From assembly GCA_030266525.1 (NCBI GenBank), contig JAJDIC010000112.1, positions 1-5,160 of the forward strand: 5,160 bases of DNA. The letters are read 5' to 3'. Below the pieces are notes generated by a model. The model ran no database searches and was not told where the DNA came from. It worked only from the letters and a program-made list of their open reading frames with translations. This document shows, piece by piece, positions 1 to 5,160 of the stretch (position 1 is the first letter of the stretch; every line of letters starts with the position of its first letter). Position numbers and translations under genes: made by a program. The stretch comes from Desulfovibrio sp. OttesenSCG-928-G15 (GTDB taxonomy: Bacteria > Desulfobacterota > Desulfovibrionia > Desulfovibrionales > Desulfovibrionaceae).

Positions 1-29
1 AAGTTGCCAGACTGACCAGACGCAAAAGG

Positions 30-2303
30 GTGTGGTGTGTTGGCGCCTCCTCCCGCCTGAAAGAAGCGATGAAGGATGTACTGGGCGAAATACGCACCGC
101 CTCGGAGTCATTGCGCCTGACCTCTTTTTCCCTTGATGAGGACAAGCTGGCAGACACAGCCAAGTTTCTTTCCCGCATCGGGGCTACCCGCATAGCCGAT
201 AATATCCTGCTTCTGCTTGAGGAAGACTATGGCCCCGCCTACAACCGGCTGTGCCGCATTCTCACGGGCTATGTGCCTGTTTTGCTGCCTACCGGCCTGT
301 ACCTGCCCGCCGGACCGGGTCTTTCCTGGACGCCGGAGCATGTGGGTCTGGCCATAACCCAGACTGATGCCGATCTTGCTGCCTTTCTCGATAAAAAGCG
401 CATTGCGGTGTGCGTTACCGCAGGACAGTACGCCTCGTGCATCGAACCTGCGCTGAAAAGCCTTGGCTGCCAGTTTCATGTGACCGCCATGTTCGACCCG
501 GATCCGAAGCGCCGGGGCGCGCACCACGGGGTGCTGGAAATTCAGCCTCCGGAAAAAATGAGCAAAGGCGGCTTTGACTGCCTGATAACGACGCGCTTCT
601 TTTTTGAGAACAGCAAAAACCTTCTGTACGCCTACCCGGTGGACAATACGCCGCTGGTCATGCTCGGCAGCGCCGAATCCATCACCCGTTCATCAGAAGT
701 CGTTTTGTGCCACTCGCTTTTCACCAGCCCGAATGGGCCGCTCAGTTGGCAGGAGCCTTCCAGGCAACAGGGTTTTTTCTTGCGCCACTACCACCGGCTC
801 TACCCCGGCTTTACCGGCAATGCGGACAAGCACTGCGAAGAACTGGCCAACACCACCTATCAATGGCGGCTCAACAAAAGGGCCATCTATGCCGTAGACA
901 GGCCAGGCCCGCTGGTAAACACCAGGGACGGCATGCGCCTGACCACCGACCAGCCCGTCCGGCACGACAATGCCGTGTACATGCTCGGCAAAAGCTATAT
1001 TTACGGCAATTTCAACGAAGACAAAGACACCATTTCCAGTTGCCTGCAACGCATATGCAACAAACAGGCGCAATCAGGCGCCATTGGCAGGCAGTTTTTG
1101 GTAAACAACAAGGGCTTGAGCGGCTCTGACCTGCCGAACATGCTTCGGGTGCTGATGGAAATCGCATTGAAAAAAGGGGATATTGTCACCCTGGGTATGA
1201 CGCCGGAAATGTATACGGAACAAAGCCTTGTGCTTATCAAACGGATGCAGGAAATCACCGTGGCAAAACAGGCCGGGTTTGCCGTTTTTCTGCACCCGGT
1301 GCCCTATTTTCTGGACAACCCTTCCGAGCACGAAATGGAAGTGGTGCATTTTCGCGCCCAGCAATACGGCGACCCGTACTTTGCAGAGCGCATCAACAGC
1401 CTGTTCCCCGCAGGCAACGCGGCTTATCGCGACGCACTTTCCGCCCAGAACATTCCCACCTATGATCTGCAGCCCTTTTTCCAGCGACCGCACGATATGG
1501 GCGAAATTTTCGCCGATACGTTCCACATGGTGGCCAAGGGAAACGAGCGCATCGCCCTTGTCATGTATGACGCCTATGTTCGCAACGCCGAACCCGTCAG
1601 CACGGAAGGGGTGGACGAAATTGTCTTGCAGGACATCATTTCCATTGTCAGAAAATCGGCCAGAAACAACCTTACCGTGGACAAATGGGTTACGTCCGTT
1701 CCCCGTTTCCCCGGCGGGAGCGGGCAGAAAGTCGGCTCCATCGTCATGAACTGCAACCCCTTGACCGCAGGCCACGAGCATATCATCGAAGCCGCGCTCA
1801 GCCAAACAGACCGTCTGTATATTTTTGTGGTGGAAGAAGATCGCAGCGACTTTGATTTCAAAACCCGCTTCGCCCTGGTCCAGGAAGGAACAAAAGAATA
1901 CGGCGACCGGGTTCTGGTGGTGCCAAGCGGGCAGTTCATCATTTCTTCGGGTTCTTTCCCCGAGTATTTCAGCAAGGAACACATCGACTACACGCCGGAC
2001 GTATCCTTTGAAATACTGTTATTCGGTACGGTAATCGCGCCGAGCCTGGGCATTTCAGTCCGCTTTTTCGGGGAAGAACCGTACTGCACCGTCACCCGCT
2101 CCTACCATGAGCAGATTCTGGAACTCCTGCCCCGTTGCGGCGTGGAATGCGTGGTTATCCCGAGAACAGAAGAAAGCGGCAAAGCCATAAGCGCCTCTCA
2201 CGTACGCGCCCTGCTCGCTGAAAAAAACTGGGATGAACTGGAAAAGCTCGTGCCGCCCTGTACCATGGCTTTACTGCGTGAGTGGGTAGAGCAAAAACCC
2301 TAG
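30..2303 (+). CDS. Multidomain protein: Rossmann-like region, SGNH-hydrolase-like domain, C-terminal CitC-type nucleotidyltransferase
   Basis: The C-terminal part (about residues 566-757) matches the catalytic domain of [citrate (pro-3S)-lyase] ligase, which activates acetate with ATP. Visible are the NCNPLTAGH motif (residues 574-582, the HxGH-type nucleotide site with T for the first H), FIISSGSFPEYF, FFGEEPYC and ISASHVR (720-726). Residues about 315-515 resemble an SGNH hydrolase: LGKSYIYG holds the presumed nucleophile Ser322, NKGLSGSD resembles block II, and Asp496-xx-His499 precedes KGNERIA as in block V. Residues about 122-200 look like a Rossmann-type fold (IAVCVTAG, then MFDPDPKRRG). 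True CitC is about 340 residues with an N-terminal acetyltransferase domain, which is absent here, and no citrate lyase subunit genes are adjacent. The role is therefore unknown; acyl activation or transfer on a sugar or lipid is inference. GTG at 30 is the first start codon, but the frame is open to the left edge and no well-spaced ribosome site precedes it. ATG at 69 is an alternative. No signal peptide is visible. Confidence 0.85.
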   Translation: MWCVGASSRLKEAMKDVLGEIRTASESLRLTSFSLDEDKLADTAKFLSRIGATRIADNILLLLEEDYGPAYNRLCRILTGYVPVLLPTGLYLPAGPGLSWTPEHVGLAITQTDADLAAFLDKKRIAVCVTAGQYASCIEPALKSLGCQFHVTAMFDPDPKRRGAHHGVLEIQPPEKMSKGGFDCLITTRFFFENSKNLLYAYPVDNTPLVMLGSAESITRSSEVVLCHSLFTSPNGPLSWQEPSRQQGFFLRHYHRLYPGFTGNADKHCEELANTTYQWRLNKRAIYAVDRPGPLVNTRDGMRLTTDQPVRHDNAVYMLGKSYIYGNFNEDKDTISSCLQRICNKQAQSGAIGRQFLVNNKGLSGSDLPNMLRVLMEIALKKGDIVTLGMTPEMYTEQSLVLIKRMQEITVAKQAGFAVFLHPVPYFLDNPSEHEMEVVHFRAQQYGDPYFAERINSLFPAGNAAYRDALSAQNIPTYDLQPFFQRPHDMGEIFADTFHMVAKGNERIALVMYDAYVRNAEPVSTEGVDEIVLQDIISIVRKSARNNLTVDKWVTSVPRFPGGSGQKVGSIVMNCNPLTAGHEHIIEAALSQTDRLYIFVVEEDRSDFDFKTRFALVQEGTKEYGDRVLVVPSGQFIISSGSFPEYFSKEHIDYTPDVSFEILLFGTVIAPSLGISVRFFGEEPYCTVTRSYHEQILELLPRCGVECVVIPRTEESGKAISASHVRALLAEKNWDELEKLVPPCTMALLREWVEQKP

Positions 2304-2338
2304 AGAGTGTCGATTCGCATGTCCGCACGGCCTGGGGG

Positions 2339-2378
2339 ATGGCAAAACGCCATTCACGCTGCGGAAAACCGCAAGCGT
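2339..2378. terminator. Paired small hairpins between convergent genes (possible bidirectional terminator)
   Basis: Two adjacent stems lie between the convergent stop codons. The first pairs ATGGC (2339-2343) with GCCAT (2349-2353) around a 5-base loop. The second pairs ACGCTGCGG (2356-2364) with CCGC-A-AGCGT (2369-2378) around AAAA with one bulged A. The second overlaps the thioesterase stop codon by one base. Neither is followed by a real T-run on either strand, so intrinsic termination is only possible. The call rests on position and stem shape. Confidence 0.3.
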
Positions 2379-2827
2379 CACGCTGTGCGCGGGTTCGCCT
2401 TGCCTTTGGACGGCAAAAACGTTGCGCTCGCCCTGGCCAGTTCAGCCCCTTCCCCGTCGTAAAACCCGGCTTCAACAGATATTTTGCGCCGCTCGGCAGC
2501 CACTACCCTGGCTTTTGCGTAATAACCGCAGCCCGGCTGGACCGGCTTTTTGTACCGTATGACACACTCGGCTGTAAAAGCCCATTCGCCGCAGCGTTGT
2601 TTTACGGCCCAGGCCATGGCCTCATCCATCACCGTGGCCACAAGCCCGCCGTGCACCACTCCACTGAAACCGCACCAGCTTTCATCCGGGTCGCAGGGAA
2701 TATACACGGCTTGCTCGTCCGCATCATAACGCAACTGCAAATGCAGCGAACGGGCGTTTGAGCCGTTGTTGTCACAAATAAAACATCCCGGCGAACCGGG
2801 CAGATCTTGCAAATTCGCTGTCTTCAT
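2378..2827 (-). CDS. PaaI-family hotdog-fold thioesterase
   Basis: The 149-residue product is the size of a single-domain PaaI/ACOT13-type hotdog thioesterase, a cytoplasmic enzyme that hydrolyses acyl-CoA or related thioesters. The family signature is visible: GVVHGGLVATVMDEAMAWA, with the HGG turn at residues 59-61 and acidic Asp68/Glu69 on the following helix, where the family keeps its catalytic carboxylate. The last third has the strand pattern expected for the sheet (VIRYKKPV, YYAKARVV, ISVEAGFYD, ARASATFLP). A CFIC pair (Cys15, Cys18) lies near the N-terminus, as in many relatives that start with CFxC. The frame continues 68 codons upstream, but ATG at 2827 is chosen because AAGGAG sits 6 bases before it and family similarity begins there. 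It converges on the multidomain gene with a 74-base gap. The substrate cannot be read from the sequence. Confidence 0.88.
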   Translation of the reverse strand: MKTANLQDLPGSPGCFICDNNGSNARSLHLQLRYDADEQAVYIPCDPDESWCGFSGVVHGGLVATVMDEAMAWAVKQRCGEWAFTAECVIRYKKPVQPGCGYYAKARVVAAERRKISVEAGFYDGEGAELARASATFLPSKGKANPRTA

Positions 2828-2833
2828 CGCCTT

Positions 2834-2839
2834 CTCCTT
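2834..2839 (-). promoter_or_regulatory. Ribosome binding site that fixes the thioesterase start
   Basis: On the minus strand, AAGGAG lies 6 bases before the ATG at 2827. This near-perfect Shine-Dalgarno favours the 149-residue protein over the longer open frame that begins at 3031. Confidence 0.8.
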
Positions 2840-2848
2840 GACGCATCG

Positions 2849-2877
2849 TACATATCGACTCCCGCAGGAAAATTCAA
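2849..2877 (-). promoter_or_regulatory. Candidate sigma70-type promoter for the thioesterase gene
   Basis: Minus-strand TTGAAT (2877-2872) is separated by exactly 17 bases from TATGTA (2854-2849). The -35 box matches the consensus at 4 of 6 positions and the -10 box at 3 of 6. Transcription would start near 2842 and give a leader of about 15 bases that is mostly the ribosome binding site. The spacing and position are good, but the -10 match is weak. Confidence 0.4.
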
Positions 2878-2893
2878 CGCTCCGCATTGCCGG

Positions 2894-2940
2894 AAAAACA
2901 CGCGCACTTGCGAAGTCGGTGAATGCCTTGCACAAGTGCG
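2894..2940 (-). terminator. Candidate intrinsic terminator downstream of the U32 gene
   Basis: On the minus strand, CGCACTTG (2940-2933) pairs perfectly with CAAGTGCG (2910-2903) around a 22-base loop. The stem is followed within four bases by TTTTT (2898-2894). It lies between the U32 gene and the thioesterase promoter, where a terminator would insulate the two. The long loop is unusual for an intrinsic terminator, and its sequence contains smaller inverted repeats (ACTT-GCG-AAGT, CTTG-CA-CAAG). A protein-binding site is therefore an alternative. Confidence 0.4.
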
Positions 2941-2960
2941 ACCATACAGACAAAAGCGCA

Positions 2961-2985
2961 TCGGCGAAATGGTAAAACCAGCCGA
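2961..2985 (-). terminator. Second terminator-like hairpin after the U32 gene
   Basis: TCGGC (2961-2965) pairs with GCCGA (2981-2985), and inside it TGGT (2970-2973) pairs with ACCA (2977-2980) around AAA, leaving a 4-base bulge GAAA on one side. On the minus strand the stem is followed by TGCGC and then TTTT. The stem is short and the T-run is offset, so this is weaker than the structure downstream of it. Confidence 0.25.
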
Positions 2986-3071
2986 AAAGGGGCCTGCCTG
3001 TTTTCACATGGCGCATTATTACACAAAGCAAGGTGGCACAACTGGTCGAGGGCTATTCGGTGGAATGCTTT

Positions 3072-4397
3072 TCAGAACTGCGTACAGCGCAAAAATATCC
3101 CCGGCCCGATATCCGGCACATCGGCATACAGGCGGCAGCGCGTGCCGTTGCCTACTTGGCGCACCAGTTCGCCCTTTGCATTCTCAAGACCGTAGCTTTC
3201 AGCCGCAAGTACCGGACGCCGCAAGCCCGGCAGCATGATTTCCACATCCATGTTCTGGCGCCAATTGCCCAACACTTCTACCGCCCATACCCCAAGACCT
3301 TCCGGTTCAAGCACACGCCCTACAAGGCTTCTGCCAAAATCCGGCAAGACTGTCTGTCCGTTTCTGTCCGGGCGGGCGGCAAGACCCCGGCGCTCCAGAA
3401 ATTCACGGCTGATGTCGCGGCGGCGGTGCAGAAAAAAGCCTGTGCCAAGCGAGCGGGTTGCGGCGAGAAGCGCCTCTTCCAAGCAGTTTTCCAATACGGC
3501 CCGTGACAGGCGGCCTGCCGCCAAGCTATCCAGGGCGGTGCGGTAGGCATCCACAGAATGCGCCAGCCACCCGGCGCTTTTCATGCGCCCCTCCACCTTT
3601 ATTCCGTCTATCCGGTTTGCCGTGAACCACGAAAGCCAAGGCAGAAGGCACAAATCCTGAGTGGCCCAAAAAGAGGAGAAGGGTTCTTCCTGCTCCACAC
3701 GCCAAAGCGCCTCGCCTTTGCGGGTGTATTCTTCCACTACCAGCGAAGGCAAGGGGGAGTGCGTAGCCGGGTGCTCGTCGAGCGCCCGGTACGCAAAACG
3801 GCAAGGCTGGGTACAGCGCCCCTGGTTGCCCGAGCGGGCGTTCAGCCAGGCCGAAAGCAGGCACTGACCGGACAGGGCGAGACACATGGCGCCATGCACA
3901 AACACTTCCAGTTCCATGTCAGGCAGGGCTTTGCGCACAGCGCGAATACTTCTCGCGCCAAGCTCCCTGGCCAGATTCACGCGGGAAACGCCCTGCTCCC
4001 GCCAGAAAGCGGCTGCCGCGCTGTTCATGGTGTTGGCCTGGGTGGAAAGGTGCACCGGCACGGCAGGGGCATAGCGCCTGGCCAGGGCCAGCACACCGGG
4101 GTCGGCAATGATAAAGGCATGCACTCCTGCCTCTGCCGCATCTTCCACCTGTTGCGGCAAGACAGCCAAATCGCTCTCCAGGGCAAAGCTGTTCAGGCAA
4201 TAATAAATTCTGCGCCCAAGCGCGTTGGCTTCTGCCACGGCCACGCGCAGCGCAGCCGGGTCAAAGCCTTCGCAAGCGGCCCGCAGATTACCGCCAAGGC
4301 CGCCCAGATACACGGCATCCGCCCCATACAGGAGGGCCGTGCGAAATTTGTCCATGTTTCCGGCAGGGGCAAGCAGTTCGGGCAGGGTCGTATTCAT
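3072..4397 (-). CDS. U32 family protein (peptidase U32; YegQ/TrhP-like)
   Basis: The 441-residue product has the U32 layout. It starts with the TIM-barrel-like opening PELLAPAGNMDKF and YGADAVYLGG, followed by HLSTQANTMN. The diagnostic cysteine signature is EVFVHGAMC...SGQCLLS (residues 164-182), then NQGRCTQPCR (191-200), and later DLC and KVEGRMKS (267-274). Cys172, Cys179, Cys195 and Cys199 (perhaps with Cys250) are candidates for iron-sulfur ligands, as reported for other U32 proteins. Most studied relatives (TrhP, RlhA, UbiU/UbiV) act in RNA or quinone hydroxylation rather than proteolysis. Length fits E. coli YegQ/TrhP (about 450 residues) and not the longer RlhA, so a tRNA uridine hydroxylation role is the best inference, not proven. 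ATG at 4397 is preferred over TTG at 4406, since family similarity begins right after it; neither has a clear ribosome site. The gene is divergent from cbiA. Confidence 0.93.
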   Translation of the reverse strand: MNTTLPELLAPAGNMDKFRTALLYGADAVYLGGLGGNLRAACEGFDPAALRVAVAEANALGRRIYYCLNSFALESDLAVLPQQVEDAAEAGVHAFIIADPGVLALARRYAPAVPVHLSTQANTMNSAAAAFWREQGVSRVNLARELGARSIRAVRKALPDMELEVFVHGAMCLALSGQCLLSAWLNARSGNQGRCTQPCRFAYRALDEHPATHSPLPSLVVEEYTRKGEALWRVEQEEPFSSFWATQDLCLLPWLSWFTANRIDGIKVEGRMKSAGWLAHSVDAYRTALDSLAAGRLSRAVLENCLEEALLAATRSLGTGFFLHRRRDISREFLERRGLAARPDRNGQTVLPDFGRSLVGRVLEPEGLGVWAVEVLGNWRQNMDVEIMLPGLRRPVLAAESYGLENAKGELVRQVGNGTRCRLYADVPDIGPGIFLRCTQF

Positions 4398-4404
4398 GGG
4401 GGGC

Positions 4405-4434
4405 AACGTACTGCAAAGGCAAAAGAACCGTCAA
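4405..4434 (-). promoter_or_regulatory. Candidate promoter for the U32 gene, implying a leaderless or near-leaderless mRNA
   Basis: Minus-strand TTGACG (4434-4429) matches the -35 consensus at 5 of 6 positions. TACGTT (4410-4405), a 3 of 6 match to the -10 consensus, follows after 18 bases. Transcription would begin next to the ATG at 4397, which fits the absence of a visible ribosome binding site. The weak -10 box limits confidence. Confidence 0.28.
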
Positions 4435-4460
4435 CCACACGTTTCGAGAGTCCGTTTCCT

Positions 4461-4496
4461 GCCCTGAGGATATGTCGCTTGACGCGACATCAGGGC
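4461..4496. promoter_or_regulatory. Nested palindrome in the divergent spacer (candidate operator or stem-loop)
   Basis: GCCCTG (4461-4466) pairs with CAGGGC (4491-4496). Inside it, ATGTCGC (4472-4478) pairs perfectly with GCGACAT (4484-4490) around TTGAC, leaving AGGAT unpaired on the left. The inner 19-base perfect palindrome has the size of a dimeric repressor or activator site. A further small inverted repeat, CAAAG-TAC-CTTTG, follows at 4496-4508. The element sits between two divergent genes and contains the -35-like TTGACG used in the cbiA promoter call, so it could control cbiA, the U32 gene or both. As RNA it would form a stable hairpin, so an attenuator is an alternative. Confidence 0.5.
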
Positions 4497-4506
4497 AAAG
4501 TACCTT
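4479..4506 (+). promoter_or_regulatory. Candidate cbiA promoter embedded in the palindrome
   Basis: TTGACG (4479-4484) is followed after 16 bases by TACCTT (4501-4506). The -35 box is a 5 of 6 match and the -10 box a 3 of 6 match. If real, the cbiA leader would be about 125 bases long, and the -35 box would lie in the centre of the palindrome, the classic arrangement for repression. Confidence 0.27.
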
Positions 4507-4511
4507 TGAGA

Positions 4512-4562
4512 TTTGCCGCTAACGGCGGGCAAAGCGCAGGGCCTGTGCCCCGGCCCGCCTGC
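4512..4562 (+). other. Potentially structured cbiA leader, function unknown
   Basis: Two neighbouring stems can form upstream of cbiA. In the first, TTTGCC (4512-4517) pairs with GGCAAA (4528-4533), or alternatively GCCG (4515-4518) with CGGC (4523-4526). In the second, GCAGGGCC (4536-4543) pairs with GGCC (4552-4555) and CTGC (4559-4562), leaving three bases unpaired. The first two pairings exclude each other. No B12-box-like sequence of the canonical cobalamin riboswitch is visible. GC-rich DNA forms such stems easily by chance. Confidence 0.2.
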
Positions 4563-4627
4563 GGCACACTCAAGGCCTGGCGGAGTCTTTTGATTCCGGG
4601 GTCTTTCCATTGCCCCGTCTTCACGCT

Positions 4628-4631
4628 AGGA
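4628..4631 (+). promoter_or_regulatory. Ribosome binding site deciding the cbiA start
   Basis: AGGA lies 7 bases before the ATG at 4639. The other in-frame ATG, at 4648, would be 16 bases away, so 4639 is the likely start. Confidence 0.55.
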
Positions 4632-4638
4632 TGCGCCC

Positions 4639-5160
4639 ATGCATGCAATGACTTCCCCTGTGCCCCGCCTTGTTGTTGCCGGAACAAACAGCGGTTCCGG
4701 CAAGACCACGCTTTCCCTGGCGCTTCTGGCAGCCTTTGCCCGAAAAGGTCTGCGCGTATTTCCCTTCAAATGCGGGCCGGACTATATTGACCCTGCCTTT
4801 TTGCAGGCGGCGGCGGGCACGGGGTGTATCAATCTGGACGCCTGGCTCATGCCGGAAGAAGTGCTTGCGCAAAGCTTTTTGCGCCGCATGCGCGAGGCCG
4901 CCGATGCGCCCGGCGCGCCCCTCGCCCTGATTGAAGGGGTGATGGGATATTTTGACGGCCTTGACCGCAGCAGCCGTTGCAGCACTGCACACATTGCACA
5001 ATGCCTTGACGCCCCTGTCCTGCTTGTGCTCAATGCGCAGGGGCTTTCCTTGAGCGCCGCGGCAATCGTACAGGGCTTTGCGGGCTTTCAGGCGGAACTT
5101 GCCGAGCCGCAGCCGGACACGCTGTCTTCGCGTATCCGGGGCGTTGTCTGCAACAATGTA
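4639..5160 (+). CDS. cbiA: Cobyrinate a,c-diamide synthase, N-terminal part (runs off the window)
   Basis: CbiA uses ATP and glutamine (or ammonia) to amidate the a and c side chains of cobyrinate in anaerobic cobalamin biosynthesis in the cytoplasm. The visible 174 residues are the N-terminal synthetase domain. They show the P-loop AGTNSGSGKTT (residues 14-24), the family motif FPFKCGPDYIDPAF (41-54), NLDAWLMP (65-72), IEGVMGYFDG (98-107, with Y where many members have L), CSTAHIA, and the strand-helix APVLLVLNAQGLSLSAAA. The class I glutamine amidotransferase domain with its catalytic cysteine should follow beyond the right edge; family members are about 450-480 residues. The frame is open from 4639 to the last base. 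The divergent U32 gene starts 241 bases away. Other cob/cbi genes, if present, lie to the right of the window. A Ni-sirohydrochlorin amidase (CfbB) shares this fold but belongs to methanogens and relatives, so CbiA is preferred. Confidence 0.92.
   Translation, partial: MHAMTSPVPRLVVAGTNSGSGKTTLSLALLAAFARKGLRVFPFKCGPDYIDPAFLQAAAGTGCINLDAWLMPEEVLAQSFLRRMREAADAPGAPLALIEGVMGYFDGLDRSSRCSTAHIAQCLDAPVLLVLNAQGLSLSAAAIVQGFAGFQAELAEPQPDTLSSRIRGVVCNNV

Noticed and set aside
1074..1982. Minus-strand open frame of 302 codons opposite the multidomain gene
   Set aside because: It lies wholly within the supported plus-strand gene, covers conserved CitC motifs on the other strand, and shows no family motif of its own.
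30..2303. Annotation of the first gene simply as citC, citrate lyase ligase
   Set aside because: Only the C-terminal ~190 residues match. The protein is about twice the family length, lacks the N-terminal acetyltransferase domain, and no citrate lyase subunit genes lie next to it.
2282..2761. Plus-strand open frame of 159 codons over the thioesterase
   Set aside because: It is antisense to the thioesterase, overlaps the end of the multidomain gene, and has no recognisable domain or convincing ribosome site.
2828..3031. 68-codon N-terminal extension of the thioesterase
   Set aside because: The frame is open, but the strong ribosome site at 2834-2839 and the start of family similarity at 2827 argue for the shorter protein. 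The extension also covers the promoter and terminator-like hairpins.
3030..3065. Stretch resembling a tRNA D-arm (TGGCACAACTGGTCGAGGGC) just after the U32 stop
   Set aside because: No matching acceptor stem, anticodon arm or T-arm (GGTTCGA-like) can be placed around it, and the continuation would fall inside the U32 coding sequence.
4398..4638. Canonical cobalamin riboswitch upstream of cbiA
   Set aside because: I looked for a B12-box-like sequence and the GCCACTG core and saw neither on the plus strand.
3558..4790. Plus-strand open frame of 410 codons opposite the U32 gene
   Set aside because: It is antisense to a strongly supported U32 gene and runs across the divergent spacer into cbiA in another frame. 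Its translation is low in complexity and has no recognisable motifs; long antisense frames are common in GC-rich DNA.

Overview
The window has four protein-coding genes in the order: plus, minus, minus, plus. Base composition is moderately GC-rich. A CbiA-type corrin amidase, a U32 family protein and a CitC-like nucleotidyltransferase are found side by side. By eye this suits an anaerobic bacterium such as a Desulfovibrio-type sulfate reducer. That taxonomic guess is inference from gene content and protein style only.

Left (about 1-2303): one long plus-strand gene for a roughly 757-residue multidomain protein. Its last ~190 residues are a clear citrate lyase ligase (CitC)-type nucleotidyltransferase domain. 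The middle looks like a divergent SGNH/GDSL hydrolase, and the first part holds a Rossmann-like segment. The reading frame stays open to the left edge, so its true start may lie outside the window. It is the least understood gene here and the best candidate for something undescribed.

Centre (2304-3071): a 74-base gap with two small hairpins separates gene 1 from a convergent minus-strand gene for a 149-residue PaaI-type hotdog thioesterase. The thioesterase has a strong Shine-Dalgarno and a plausible promoter with a very short leader. The next 244 bases hold that promoter and two terminator-like hairpins for the upstream minus-strand gene; no gene is visible there.

Right (3072-5160): a minus-strand U32 family protein (YegQ/TrhP-like, 441 residues) with the family cysteine signature is divergent from the start of cbiA (cobyrinate a,c-diamide synthase), which runs off the right edge after 174 codons. 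The 241-base divergent spacer contains a striking nested palindrome overlapping a possible cbiA promoter, and a leader with several stems. No canonical B12 riboswitch is visible.

No operon joins the four genes, and nothing shows that they work together. The thioesterase and U32 gene share a strand but are separated by 244 bases with terminator-like structures. No RNA gene, mobile element, CRISPR array or long repeat was found.
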